A stretch of DNA of 64,000 bases from positions 112,443,852 through 112,507,851 of the forward strand of contig CM066728.1 of NCBI GenBank assembly GCA_033961575.1. Reading direction: 5' to 3'. The position numbers were made by a program, and so were the translations under genes. Below are positions 23,421 through 36,700 of this stretch, piece after piece. Position 1 is the stretch's first letter. Each line of letters starts with the position of its first letter. The stretch is from Aselliscus stoliczkanus (lineage: Eukaryota; Chordata; Mammalia; Chiroptera; Hipposideridae). A model generated the notes under the pieces. The model was not told the DNA's origin, made no database searches, and saw only the letters and a program-made list of their open reading frames with translations.

Positions 23421-26400
23421 TCGCCTGAATATGAGATTTTTTAAAATGACAACAGAGTGGACAGAGGGATGAGCTCCCGGAGCTGAAAGACCCTGGCGCG
23501 AGCTCCGAGGCGGCTGGAGGGTGGCATCCATCAGCCCCGCACCAGGGGAAGGGGTGGCCCCAGGCCCTGCCCCGGCCTGTGCCGGGAGGGGTCAGTCCCC
23601 TGGCACGGCTGCGGAGGCCGCTCCCACAGGCGGGAGGGGGGCAGGGGGCGGGGAGGGGCCTCCTCCCGCAGCAGAGCCCGGGAGCCTCAGGGTGTTCCTC
23701 AGCTGCAGCTGCAGCCGCCAGTGCGCGGGCTCTGGGCTGGGCCCCTGGCGATTGCTCTGCACACGGCGATGTACTTACATCCCCCAGGACGTGGACACTG
23801 GGGGACCACAGGCTTTGACACCAAGCTGTGTTCCAATCCCAACGTCTGCGTTCTGTGTGAGTGATGCCGTAAGCTATTTAACTTTTCTATGTTTGTTATC
23901 TCATAAGCAAAATGAATAAATATTTCTGAAGAGTTGTTTCCAGGACTGGATGAGATAAGATGCTATCTGAACCTGAGTCCCTCTCCCCCCAAGGAAAGCA
24001 GAGCCTGAGACAAAGTGTTTATGTGCACAGATTTGTTTTGGAAATGTGACCTTCGGAACCAGGAGTGGGGCCAGAGGAGAGTCAGGGACAAAGACAGAAG
24101 CCAATGTAGGCGCCATCACTGAGTCCGTTTCCAGGACAGATGTGAGGAGGCTGGCAGTGACCTCACACTGTCCTCTCAGGACTGGAGACGCAGAGCCATC
24201 CCCCACTGCCGCCCTCTCCCAGCGGTCAAGGGCTCTGATTTCGCCCAGTGCGAGGGACTAGCTGACTCCCTAAGTATCCCTCACTTCTGCACCCAGGGCG
24301 GGTCCTGGGCGGAGAGGGAGGGACTGCCGCTGGCCAAGAGGCTGCCTGTCCCAGCAATGCCCGGCCCCCAAGGTGGGCCAGGAGCACAGGAGGCCGGGGA
24401 CAGAGGTGCCAAAACAGCTGTGCGAGCGCCGGGCACGTGCCGGGAACACGGACAGCCCTCAGCAGTGGCTGCTGTCCTCGTGTTTCCGCTGAGCCCCAGC
24501 TTCTGAAGAGCATTTCCACGAACTAGGCTAGACAACCACAACCACGGAGGGCGTGCTACCGTGAGCTTTAGGCTTCTTTATCATTTTGGAAAAAGAAACG
24601 TGGACAGGAAAAGACAGGACCATGGGTGCTGGGTAGGAATCACCAAAGGGCGCAAATCGGGCAGGTTTGCCTCCCAACTGGTCCTAACTTGTCCGAGAAG
24701 CGTCGTCCTGGTGGATGCTGACCTCCGCGTCCCCTCCAGCCCGCAGCAGGGACTCAGGAGCAGCAAGCAGGCGCTGGCATCTCCTGTGTTAGTGGGGAGC
24801 GTGTCTCCGCCTGGCTCGCTCCCAAATGCTTTCAGTCGTTTCTCATGTAGTTCATCCAAGTTAGAAGGTCTAATGCCACAGTCAGTTCAGGGGGTGACAT
24901 TGCTAGTCTCTCTCCCCCCCCACCTTTTATACAAAATTATTCACTATCTATTTAATCTCCCCTGCTCTGTCCACCAACCTATGTAGCTACCATAGTTACC
25001 AGAAGGCAATCAACTAAACCTAGAAACAAAATTGAGTCTAAGAACCAACTTTAACTGTTCCTATTTCATTATAATTGAGGTTAGTTTACCCATTCTGGAT
25101 TTAGCGATGATGATCAAAAGGCCGCAGGGACCGTCAAGGTCTTCCCGTGTCCATTGGAAGGTTTGGTTGGTGAAGGGAATACACTGACCCACCAAAGTCG
25201 TTCCTGAGAAGGAAAGTCGTGGGCAGGGTCCCAGGACACTAGTTAAGATGCTTCCCGCTGCAGCAACAGAAAGTTTTGACTCAAACTGGCTTCACTCAAA
25301 GGAGATTTGTCACCGCCCACAAGGGACCTTCAGGCAGGGCAGGCCCTCGTCTGCCCACCCTTGGTCCCCCTTCTGTGCATGTCATCCTCAGACCTCAGGC
25401 TTATTCCAGAGGTCACTTCCAGATACGGCCATGGCTATTCAGACACAGAGTCTGCTTGTCTCCTGGGCCTGAAGTGGACTTAGGAAGTGTTCCCAGGGCC
25501 TCATGGACTTGGGTGCGTCTGGGAGGGGACAGTGGCGGTTGTACCTTGGCAGGCAGGACTCTTACTTGTCCACCGTGCCTGGCACTAGGCTGGACTGCAG
25601 GCGACGATGGGCTCTGATTAGTCTTTTCGACAAGACACCGGGATTCTTGTCACTGGCTGGATCCTCCTGAAGCCCCCGAAATGGGGCCGTGGATTAAACC
25701 ATGGAACAGTGGTCGAACAAGCTCGACTCTTTTTCTGTGTCAACTTGCTGGCAGACACTACTAAAGAATATTTTTCCAGTGAGGTGCTTATGAAAAACAT
25801 TTCTGAGTACCAGAAAAATCAATTGCGCTTATGAGAAAGCTATTGTTCCAGGAAAGTTTGCTGCAAATTCAGAATGAAGAGACTCAAGGAATCAGCACAA
25901 GAAGGAAAGGACAAGCCAACAAAAGAGCCTTTCAGCCCCACCTTCCAGGTCGGCTCACCCTGGCCGGCCGCGGACAGTCTGCTGCTGCTCATTTCTACAC
26001 ACGGTGCCCGGAGTTAGAACTGCCCACACCAAGCAGTTCTCCTCTTGCACCAAATGGTTACTTTCGGTAAAAAATTAAACAAGAAGTAAACAAAAATTAG
26101 GGTATCGTGTAGCACAAGGGGGCTTCCACTCTGGGAAATGTCAAGAGCAGGTGATATTTGGGGAGCATGGCGCCCTAAGGACCAAGGCTGCAGGAAAGGC
26201 TTAGCGGAGGTGCCAGCGCTAAGGGGGTGCCTGACCCCCAGGGGAAAGCCCCCGGCGCCCCAGCCGCCCCTCCTGGCAGGTTTCCAGGTAGGAGGGTTTG
26301 TGGTTGAACACCGAAAGGGGTTTACATCCATGTTTTTCCAAATGCTTCCCCTGCAGGTGGGACAAGAACATGCAACAGAGGTGCCCGTCGGCCTCCCGTT

Positions 26401-28304
26401 CCCCGCCGCCCCGGGACCCCCGGCGGAACCACGGAGGCAACTGCCGCCTCGCCGCTGCCCTTGGGGCGGTGTCCGGGGTGTTGCATGCACTGCTCCGGTG
26501 AAAACTGCACCGCGCTTGTCAGCAGTTGTGAGAACAAAGGTCCACTAGCCGCCCCCCTCAGACAGGGGCAACAAAATTCATTTAGAGAAGGAAAACCATG
26601 TGTTCTCAACAGCTATCCCAAAACGTTATCCTGTAATATAAAGTACTGCTTCGTTTTATGGATCAAACATTATTTGGAGAGAGATGGGGCTCCAGGATGT
26701 GACAACAGTGCTTCCCCTGCTCTCCTGGCCTCACGGCCCTGTACCAAGTGACCAGGACGCACAGGACAACACGTAAACCCACAATCGGGCTGAACACAGG
26801 CACTCCATGCCTCCGCTTCCGGTGAGAACAGCGTCCTGATCGGCTCGCCTGCTGCTTCCCAGGGAGCGTTTCGGATAAAGGTGGGTGCCTCCATCTCCTC
26901 CACGAGGCACCTCTCTGCCTCTCAGCAGCTGCAGAGAGAGATGTGCGCAAAACCCAAGTACCCAAACTCCCAGTTCAAAGCCCTTTGAAATCTTGATCCA
27001 CAGACAATTTGTCGAGCTCATGACTCTGAGCCCATCCTCCCAGGTCCTGAAAAAAACAAGACCTGTCAAGCATTGAAGAGAAAAGCAGCAACCTTTCTCC
27101 AGGCACTGCGGGACCCTCACCTAAATTGGAGCAATCAGGGAACCCAAAGTGAAACTCCTCCTCGGCCACCTGGTGACCAATGCCGACGGCCAAGGGCTCC
27201 CGGTTTCTGAAAGGGCCTCCACTCTGACCAAAATGACTAGCCCCCCAAGGGAAGCACCCCAGTGCTACCATGGGGAGAGGCAGGAGGGCAAGACGTCTGG
27301 GGGTCTCAGATCAGGCGGCAAGTCCACAGAGCCCACCAGGACTGTGGGTGCCGATACAGAAGCCGCCTCCCACCCTCACAAGCTGGAGGCCACCCAGGCT
27401 TTGAGCCTGATGCTCTGGGGATGCAGCCCTGGATTGCGGCTTCCAAAATTCAGAGAAGCTACAACTTGCCACAGGATTGCAGATAGCCCGGAAAGCAAAA
27501 TCTCAGTGAGTTCATCCAGCATTGCCCTGGGGATGGGCCATCCTGCAGACAAGGTGGCAGGCAGCTTGTTGACCAGGGAGCAAGAAGGTCCTACCCGGGA
27601 AGCCGACGGTGTGGCTCTGAGCTATCCTGCACATGAGGACAGAACGCGCTGCCAGCCCTGAGCGCAGGCAGGACTCGGCCCGTCCACCGCTGACCCACCT
27701 GTGAGGGTGGGCCGAGCGATGTGCGCAGCCCTCAGGCTCACGCTGGCTCCAGGGGCACTCTCTGAGGACGGCGCAGCACCCAGGGCAGCCCATCTCACGG
27801 GTGGTGAAGGCTGAACAAATCCTGGAGATGTGGCGGCCACACGCCGTGGGACAGAGTCCGCACTCTCTGAGCCATGCTGGGGGAGCAGGGGGTCAGGCGC
27901 TCCTGCCGTCTCCAGAGGAAGCGCCGGCCCCAGGGGCCTGTGAAGACCTGCTTTCCAGAGAAGACAGTGCGCGGTGCCGACATCCACGCTGTGGGTGGTG
28001 TGGGAGCCGCCTGGAAACTGTGGGGCACAAAACTCACCAGGGTTCAGGGGGAGTGGACAGGGACTAGGAAACGCGCTTCCAGAAGGTCTGACAGTATTAC
28101 CGTTGAAACTCATTTTATCAGATGTTAAAGAAAATACAAAAGAAATCTGCTTGGAAAAATCTAATAGTTTACTTTATCAGGTCCGCTGTACAGACGCTTT
28201 ATTCTTTCTCTTCCCCAGAGTCCCCACCACCACCTTTCTATGGGAATTCGCTGCATAGAAAATCAACATCACAATATATCATAGTGAAAAATGCTCAGTG
28301 ATGG
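23421..28304. other. Intergenic, no gene seen
   Basis: Mixed sequence with a small CpG-rich patch at 23490-23740. Possible very old repeat debris at 24000-24260 and 25240-25330 could not be assigned. Confidence 0.45.
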
Positions 28305-28440
28305 AAGGAGAACTGACTCTGGGTGTGAACACACGGCATGATTTATAGATGATGTAGTATAGAAATGTGCACTTGAAACCTGTATAATTTTACTAACCAT
28401 TGTCACCCCGATAAATGTAATAATGAAAAAAAGAAAGAAA
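28305..28440 (+). mobile_element. Retrotransposon 3' end with A-rich tail
   Basis: GGGTGTGAACACACGGCATG, then TGTGCACTTGAAACCTGTAT and TTGTCACCCCGATAAATG, ending in an A/G-rich tail. This resembles a 3' UTR segment common in laurasiatherian genomes, probably of L1 origin. Confidence 0.5.
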
Positions 28441-29189
28441 AATGCTCGCAAACCATACCCGAGAGCTTGACCCGGGCCCGGCGCCATTCGCTGCTGCAGC
28501 CTGTCTCCCTCTCCCCTCAGCCCACCTCGCAGTGGCCCCACCTGGACCCACCCCCCACGGGGACGCTTCCCTTCCCACGCTGCCGGCTCTGGCGTCCCCT
28601 CCAGGCGCCCTGCCTATCACCCCGACTCTGCTGCCTTACAGTCAGCCCCTGTCATTCATTGGGTACAAACATGGAGCAGCTTAAATAAGACACAAGCTCC
28701 TCCTCTCTGAGGTCAGAGGCCGAAGGCAGGAGGTGGCGCAGCAGGTGGCCCCCGACAGGGGGTGAGACAGGAGGTGCAGGGCGCACGAGTTTCTGGTAAA
28801 TCAGTCACAGGGAAGCCACATGCGCCACCTCCACATAAAGGCAGGAACTGTGTTCGTGGCCCACGCTTAGTCCCAAGGGAGGTCGAAAGGTGAGTGCTCC
28901 CTGGGCGACAGCTCTGAGCTTGGAGAGGAAGTGTGTCAGAAGCAGGGGACCACAGGGGCTCCCGCTGGACGCTGCAAGCCTCTGCCTCCCCTCTGCCTGC
29001 AACCCCATCGCGCCACCCATCAGTCACCCCCATGGCCTCCTGGGCTGAGTCACTGCATCTGTCTCAGAAGTCATACACAGTGTGGAACCTTCGTAAGGCT
29101 GCTGATAACTGACATGGTGAATGGTCACGCAGCGAGGCTACCACTGTCTGCGACAGGCTTTCACGAATAAAGACTTATACGCAGAGCAC
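28441..29189. other. Intergenic, no gene seen
   Basis: GC-rich unique sequence between two LINE-derived fragments. Confidence 0.5.
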
Positions 29190-29480
29190 ACAAAAGTGAG
29201 TTTCAGATCCACGTAGTGAAAAGATTTCTAATGAGTGATACTAGGGAACATGGTCACTGCTAGAGAGAAAAAAATACCAATCTCTGCCTCACGCCACTAA
29301 TAAAAACACATAAACTTCACATGGATCGAAGGCCTGAATGTGAAGATTAAAATTAGAAAAACAGAAGAAGAATGGGGGAACACAACTATAAAATATAAAT
29401 AAGTAAATAAAGTGAAAATGATAGAATTGACTGCATCAGAATAAAATTTTTTGGTTAGACAAAAGACAAATAGATAACAT
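29190..29480 (+). mobile_element. Ancient L1 ORF2 fragment
   Basis: Diverged match to the late ORF2 segment: CATGGATCGAAGGCCTGAATG, then AAAATTAGAAAAACAGAAGAAG, then ATTGACTGCATCAGAATAAA. Heavily mutated with no open frame. AT-rich unique sequence follows to about 29630. Confidence 0.6.
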
Positions 29481-31009
29481 TAAATATTATTTAGCATTAA
29501 TATTAAAATGAATTAGTGAATTATCAAATGTTAGGTAAAATACACAATAGGTATTCTTTAGTATTTAATATTCTTTATTATGTGCTTTAATAGTATAATA
29601 GTAACTACAAATAAGGTTTCAGTTTTTCAGGACCCCAGCAGAATTCCCCTGGTTCTTTGCACATTTGGACGGCTGATTGAAAATGCTGAGTCCCATCGTT
29701 AGTTTTCTATAAGCTCTTCAGAGCTGTCAGAGCCATCCCCGTCGCCGCGGCCCTGTGACCCTTGCAAGTGGCAGTCAGTAGGCCAGCATCTCCCCGAGCC
29801 CTGCCATCCATGGATACCCTGTGGCCACCCTGTGTGGCCACTCGAGCGGCCCCCCGGAGAAGCCCCAAGAGCCACAGGCTCTGCCTCCTGGCACAGGGCC
29901 ACCAGCGGCCAGACATGTTCACAATAGAGAGGTCCGCTTCCAAGGTAAGAAACTCCTGAAAATGCCTGCCTGTCCCCCCACGGCAGTCACGCCCGGGCAC
30001 GTGACGTTTCCGTCGGGCCTTTACTGGCTCTCCCTTTAGAGCAGTGTTTCTACCTGGTTGCTTTTTCTGTATTGAAATTCTTACTATAACATGTAATTAC
30101 ATAATAATATACGGTTATCATTTATAATTATGTACCTTACAATTATTGTATAATCACATAATAATAATAATAATAATAATATTCACTTACATCATAATGT
30201 TATTAATCGGACTTGCAAAAGAATCACTGTGTCTGTCACATAGGACAGATCATGTCACCGTGACAGAGAGAGGACCCCCAACATCTCAGTGGCTTAAAAG
30301 AGCGGTTAGTTCCTGCTGTCATGGGCAGTCAGGGAGGGTCACCCTCACACGGGACAGGGCGGGTCGCTCACCGGCTCTGAAGGCTTCTGAACGGCAGTGA
30401 CACAGGACCCTCCTGCTCACGTCTCACTGGCCAAAGACAGTGACTCCAAGGTGGCAGGAAAGGGCAGTCCACCCTGTGTGCAGCGGGAACGGCCCCCGCA
30501 GCTGGCCAGCAGACTGCCTGCCACCAGCATGTCACCAAGTCACCACAATCCCCTGGCTGGAGACAAGAAAAATCGAGACAAAGCATGATTCGGAAGAGGC
30601 TGGCGTGGCCAGCGCGGCTGTGTGAGCTTACGCTGACACCTCAGACAGATGCAGTCACCGGACAGTCACCACGGGTTTGCCGGGGTCGGTCCTCTCACTG
30701 GGCGGCCAGGGGTGAGAGGGGTGACCTGGAGAGAATCTTGTCCCATGAGTTAGCCACAGCGAAACCCACAGGAGGCCCCAAAGGTGTTGCAACCAAAACG
30801 CTGCCAGCTCAGACTGCAAAGGACAGAAAGAGAACAAATAAGGCGGCTGGGACCCCAAAGCGTCCCGGCGGGAAGCAGGCCAATACGACTGAGCGGAGTG
30901 TGTGACTCGCTTCTGCCGCAGCAGGCCCCCACAGAAACGAGGAGGTGCAGGAGAAGGGACAGTGCATCGAAGAGACAAATGAGGCCAAGGGGCAGCATGA
31001 GGGCACCCC
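29481..31009. other. Intergenic, no gene seen
   Basis: Very AT-rich to 29630, GC-rich to 30030, AT-rich with the ATA repeat to 30220, then GC-rich. Possible old LTR debris (CATCTCAGTGGCTTAAAAGA) near 30282. Confidence 0.45.
30158..30183. repeat. (ATA)n microsatellite
   Basis: Eight or so ATA units within an AT-rich stretch (30060-30220) that is otherwise featureless. Confidence 0.9.
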
Positions 31010-31390
31010 TCTGGGGTGGGTTGATTGTGTCCCCCCAGGCCTCGTGTGTGGAAACACTTATTTGTAAACGGGGTTATGTTATGGCAGATGTAATTGCTTA
31101 AGGGGAGGCCATTAGGGCCCTTCATCCGACATGACCGGTGTCCTTATAAAGAGGGGACTTTGGACCCAGAGACCGATACACATACAGGAGACTGCTGTGT
31201 GACGGCGGAGGCAGAGACCGGGGTGCTGTGTCCACAAGGGACGACAGCGATGGCCAGCGACCACCAGAAGCTGGAAAGAGGCCCAGGGCAGGCAGCTCTC
31301 ACCAGGGCCGCGGAGGGGCGCACTGGTCCCCACGGAGACCTCACGGGGGTGTCACCGTCTGCTCAGCGACCTCACACAGCCCAGGACACA
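31010..31390 (+). mobile_element. Ancient LTR fragment, same type as the one near 20 kb
   Basis: GTTGATTGTGTCCCCCCAGG, GGCAGATGTAATTGCTTAAG, GTGTCCTTATAAAGAGGGGA, GGAGGCAGAGACCGGGGTGC, and CCACCAGAAGCTGGAAAGAG follow the order seen in MLT1-like LTRs. The same orientation as the copy at 20062-20455. Confidence 0.6.
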
Positions 31391-34300
31391 CCTACGCCCT
31401 CCTCCGCAGACAGGAAGCCCCGCAGCTCTGAGGCCTGTGTCCACCCGAGCCAGGCCCCAACCCCGGGCCCAGGTCACTCGGACGAGCGGGGGCCCATGGC
31501 TCCTTTCCAGGAGCTGTTGTATCCCAGGCAGTAAGAGAGTCTCTTTCTGTCATTTTCAAACAGCAAACGTAAAGTTGCTAAATGTAGAAGTAATTTTGAC
31601 TGAGTCACTGATCTGGATGCTTTTAAAGCAAAACAGTAAGTATTTCTGTCACACTTTGAAGTCGGCTCTGCGCACACTGTTTTCCCGCAGGGTGATTTTA
31701 AAGCCATTAAGAATGTCTGCCTTTTATCTGGGGCCTTCAATTAATTGAATTTCAAAAATACTCTGAAATGGTTTTTTTATATATGTAAAAGTCTGCTGAC
31801 TCCGGCCGGCCCTTTCTGACTTACTGCGCGGGAATTCTGGAGCGTTAAGCTGGTCACTGCCGATGCCACCTGCAGCATGGAGTCTAAGGGGGGCTGTGAC
31901 CTTCCCGGGCCACCCAGAGACGGAGCGGTGCTCTCCTTTCCAGGGCTGCTCTGGATGGCCACCCCTTCCAGGGGACACACCAGGGTGCAGAAGACGACCA
32001 AAGGCAAGCCCGGGGCCACGCCTCCCTCGGCTGTGGACGATGAACCGCTAAGCAGCCAGCATTCAATGTTCCCCAATTTCATGTGCTCCTTCTGGTGGCA
32101 TTGCTGAGTGGAGTTTCCCACAGACCTCCAGGAATGCCGACCGGGCACCACGCCAAGTCGCCCAGGGCCACTCGGCCTGACAGCAGGTGCCCCGTGGGCA
32201 GGCGGGGTCCAAACAGACAGCTGACCTTGCGTCGCCACTCCCATCCCCCATCTCTCTCTCATTTACTTGCTGACCTGTGCCAATGCCATGTGGTATCTTG
32301 CCGCCTTTCACTTGGGCATGTGTGTTTTGCACACAAATGCAAGAGAAGGGCAGTGTCGGTGAGACCGGTCAGGAAGCAGGAAGCCTGGGCTTCTTTTCAC
32401 AGTGTGAACACATCCTTTCTCTGTGCGACTGCCAGGCAGGACACCTGCCACCTGCTTGCGTGGCGGCCAGTCCCACGTGGGCTGCGTGCGTACTCTTGGT
32501 TGTGGCCCCTTATGCGGGCACTGACTCATGAGTTCAGAATGCACGGTTATACTTCTTCTATCCCTACTGAAGACTGGCTTTTCTAAAATGATGTCAAGGA
32601 ACCCAAAACCCAAAACTGCAGGGCAATGCTAGGTGTACTGTTACCTTTCTCGACGATTTACTGTGACTCCATCTCTCTCGTTCAGATGGCTTTCTTAACG
32701 GGGCCATTTATGATCCGAGGCTGTGCTGGGTGAACAGTTCGCGTTTCAACATACAGACTGCAGACACTGCCTGAAACAACAACCTTTCACTGTTAATAAC
32801 AGAAACCTCCCTAAAATCAGCTGGTGCATTCAACGTGATACTCGTAGACACACCTTATATTCCTGAACTAAGGAGAAAGAAAAAAGTTTCTAACCTTTGC
32901 TGTCTTTGCCTCCTTCCAACCTCACGAGGACGGAACAGCAGAAAAGGAAAATGAGACCAGGGGCGCGAGGATCCCTGCCCAGTGCCCTCGGGGCCACCCT
33001 GTACAGCGACCACAAACACCTCTCACCTGTGGCCAGGCCACAGGCCACACCCTGCTCTGCTTTTCCCAGTTCCATGTTTGGTGCTGCACTGAGAAGCCAG
33101 GAAGGGAGGCAGGAAGACGCCCTGCAGCCGGAGGGCGGGGACCACACAAAAGTCAGCAGCCTCAGGGACAGCGACTGGGTCTGGGCCATGGAGCACTGTT
33201 CCGCCACTTAGTCAGGCCAAGGAACCCTTCCAAGGACAAGGGCATCTTTGGGACACCAGTGCCACTGGTCCTGACGCTGTCCACACTCAGGACCGGTCCC
33301 TATGGCCTCCTCCGTGACCTAAGACTCTCTTGCCCGTCCTGAGACCCCAGGGTGGGGGACGGCGGGCCGTGGGCCCTCGGCAGCGGAGGGCGCCGGGCAG
33401 CGCCAGAGCCGGCCCAGTCGGCCCGGCGCAGCAGCGGCGGCCACCAGATGCCTGTGCGTGTTGCGGCAGCACCCAGGCCAGGGGGCGGTGCGGAGGCCTG
33501 GCCAAGCCCTGGCGCATGGAGACTCTTTCCAGATTGCACTCCGCAGCTCTGCCAGCAGGAGAAACAAAAGCAGGGCCGAGAGAAGATGGATCCATCAGGG
33601 AGCGAATACTGACCAGAGGTGGGGGCATGGAGAAGGGGGTGAGGCCCTGTTGGCCTTGCCACAGCATAGGGTCTGCCCGGGACGACTGCTGTCCTGTGGA
33701 GGTGGCCGCAGCTGCGGCCTCTTTGCTTTAATCACTCACTCTGATGCCAAAGAGGGACTTTCCCTGCCAGGCCCCCTGGCCAGCACCTGGGGTATTTCCA
33801 CCATTTCCTCAGAACGGCAGCCTAGGAGGGCCTGGCAATGTGGCAGGAGGGCTGGGGCAGTCAAGGGCAGAGGGGCAGAGGATGCTTCCAGTCACATGGC
33901 CAGGGGTCCGGGACAAGGGCCGGCCTGGCAGCGTCGAAATGCCGGAGGCTGTGGTGTCAGTGAGGAGAGGCCTCCTTCCTAGGGGAGGGCAGGGGAGCTT
34001 TGAGGACACCCGGAGTGGTCCTGTCCTGGACGTCCTGGAGGGCGGGGAGCCTTTCCGGCTGCCGGCGGCCCTGGGCCCTCCTCAGCCTCGGTGCTTCTCA
34101 GCGCTTTGCTGTTAAGAGGACTGAGCGAAGGTGCACCTGGTTTATCTCCCGATCGAGGTTGTAAGCACAAACTGCCTTGCTTATCGTCAGCTATGAAAGG
34201 AATCTCAGTCCCAGGTGAGCTCTACAGGGAGGGGGACGAGCTCATTAGTGTTGGCCCCAGGGCCCTGCCAGGAGCACCCTGCAAGGCCTGAAGGGGGCCA

Positions 34301-35179
34301 GAGAGGGTGGGGAGCAGGCCCAGGCCCGAGGCTGGCCCCCATCCCAGAGAGCCGAGGGGCCTTTCTTCCACCCCGTCCCAGGAGGAATCAAATGATGTCC
34401 CCTGCCCCCTGAGGGTACCCCTCCCAGAATGCCTTCTGTCAGCCCAGGTAGCTGTCCCGTGGGCTACACCTCTGGGTAGGTCTGTCGCCCAGAGGAAGCC
34501 CACCTTTGTGCTTCCAGAGCTCTGTCCTGCCCAAAGAAGCCAGGGGCAGCTCTGGGCTCTGCACGGGGGCAGCAAGCCTGGACAGCTGGTTCTCTTCCTT
34601 CCTGGCTCTGCTCCATGGAAAAACCGGAGGGGTGTGCGAGGCCTGGAGGCAAACACCATGCCAGCCTGTTGTTGGGGAAGTCAGCGGGCATTCACTGCCT
34701 TTCCAGTCACTGCAGAGAACTTTGAGGGAAAAGGGGGGTAAAAAAACAGCAAATAATTTTTTCAGACATTATCCATGACAACAAGCCTCAAATGTCATTG
34801 CACCATCACCAATCATCAGGGGAAAGTTCCCGGTTCTTGGAAGGCAAATGAGGGGCCAGGGGAGAGCAGGGCAGTGGGTTCAGGGCTGTGTCAGGCTTGG
34901 GGAGGCCTGGGCCTGGGACCGAGGACGCTGCCTTCCCTCCCGGCCTCAGGCTGTCGGTGTGGAGGTGTGTCCCCAGGCCAGAGTCCAGCCCAGCGGGGTC
35001 TGGGCAGTCCTGGAAAGCCGCCATGTCAGGCGGCCTGGTCCTTGGCAGGCCGCAGGCCGCCTGCTCCCCAGAGTTTCTGTTAACCTGGGACACAGCAACC
35101 AACGCTCTCCTGAACGGCAGGGCCTGCCACCCCAAGGGCCCAGTGGGCGGAGGCCAGTGTGGACAGCGGAGGAGAAGCT
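31391..35179. other. Intergenic, no gene seen
   Basis: Unique sequence, GC content rising toward the CpG island at 35.2 kb. AT-rich islands at 31540-31800 and 32560-32890 hold no recognised element. Confidence 0.5.
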
Positions 35180-36700
35180 GGGCTCCCTTAGTGCCAAGGG
35201 CTTAATGGGGGTGCGGTAGGGAACAGCCCGGGGACCCTGAGAGCCAGGGCGCCCAGCGGCTTCGGAGGAGCTGGCCGGCAGCGCGCTCGGCCCGACCCCC
35301 GGGGCAGCGAGACCGCCGTCCAGGGCGGGCTCTGGGGACCTGGGGCTGAGAAGGGGCGAGGCTGTCTGAGGGCCCCCGGAGCCGGGGGACGCCCCGGAGC
35401 AGCACGGCTGGCGCCGCTCCGGGCCAGATCCAGGCGAGCCTCCCCCCGTCCTCGGCGTCCCCTCCGGGCCCCGCGCCCCTGCACGCAGCCCGGGTGGAGG
35501 GGAAAGTTGGCAAGTGCGCGGCGCCCGCGGGGGAAAGCGTTAATGGGCGGCCGGGTGGGAGCAGCGCGCTCGCTCGCCCACGTCACGCCGGTGCGGGCTC
35601 GGCTGACGGCCGCGGCGCCTGGGGACGCCGCGCGCTCGGCTCGCCAGGTGCTCCGCCTGGAAATGTCTCCATTAGTGGTCGCCCGCTCCCCGCCGGAGCG
35701 CGCGCACCGAGCGGCCGCGCAGAGCCTCGCGGGCGGCCGGTAGAGGCCCGGCGCCTCCGCAGGTAGGCGAGGCCCGCGCGCCCCGCCCGGGGCTCCGAGA
35801 CCCCTCCCCTCCCGGGGGCGGAGGCGCCGAGGGGCGCGGGCGGCGGCGGCGGCGGCGACTCCCCGGTGCGTCCCGGGCTGCGCGCTGCTCCCGGCGGGCC
35901 CGGCGCCCCAGCGGCGCGGGCGGCGCGTCCCCGGCGCAGGTAGGGAGTGGGCTCGGCCGCACAAACTTGGCGAGGATCGCGCCTTCGCCAGAGGGCACAA
36001 AGTTTGCTGCTTGCGGGTGGGGGTCTCCCGAGGCCGCCGCGTTGGCTGCAAGTTTCGGAAAACGGGGTCCGGAGGGGGGCTGCGCCGGGGCACCCGGACC
36101 GCTCGCCTCTCCGGCTGCGTGGCGCCCTGTGAGCGCGCGTCGGGGGCGCAGCGGAGGAGCCGGGGTGGGGGCAGCCGGCAGGAATGCAGGGCGTTCGGGG
36201 AGGATTCAGGGCTTGTGCCTGCAGCTCGCCCCACGGGCTGCACGGAAGGCCCCAGAGAACAGGCTGAGAAGTGACCCGCCAGCCACAGGGCTCGCAAGTG
36301 CGGCGCCACCAGCGTCCAGAACGCCTCTGAGCCCCTCGCCCCGCCTGGGTGTCCCCGAGCAGTGGGCGGGCACAGGCGCCTCGAGCTCTCAAGCCTGTGC
36401 TTCGGGAAAGGAGGCCCCTGCCCGGTGCCGCGCACTCCCGCCTCTGCCTTCTGCCTGGGGTCCACTGCGCTGGGCCGGAGGGAGTCCCCCCCCACTTCTG
36501 CTCTCGGTGCGGGGTCACCGAGGCGGCCTCGGGGAAGATTCCGGGACCTGGCATTGCAGGGCTCAGCTGTGGCCGGAGCGAAGTCCCACCCGGAGCGGGA
36601 GAAGGTCAGAGCGCGGCCTGTCTCCCCCAAGGCCCGCCAAGGTTCCGAGACCCGCAACGTCCCGGGGCAGGAAAAGAGACCCGCAGGCCTCTAACATTTA
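35180..36700. promoter_or_regulatory. CpG island, candidate distal promoter or non-coding first exon of IRX4 (or a lncRNA promoter)
   Basis: Dense CpG over about 1.5 kb, with two strong donors CAG|GTAGG (GT at 35763 and at 35940) on the + strand about 4 kb before the IRX4 ATG exon, which has an acceptor at 39735-39736. This fits a non-coding first exon spliced to the ATG exon. A divergent lncRNA promoter is the alternative. Confidence 0.5.

Noticed and set aside
35188..36657. 489-codon open frame on the minus strand in the CpG island
   Set aside because: Composition is Arg/Pro/Ala/Gly as expected from GC-rich CpG sequence read in any frame. It has no domain or family similarity, and overlapping frames are also open.
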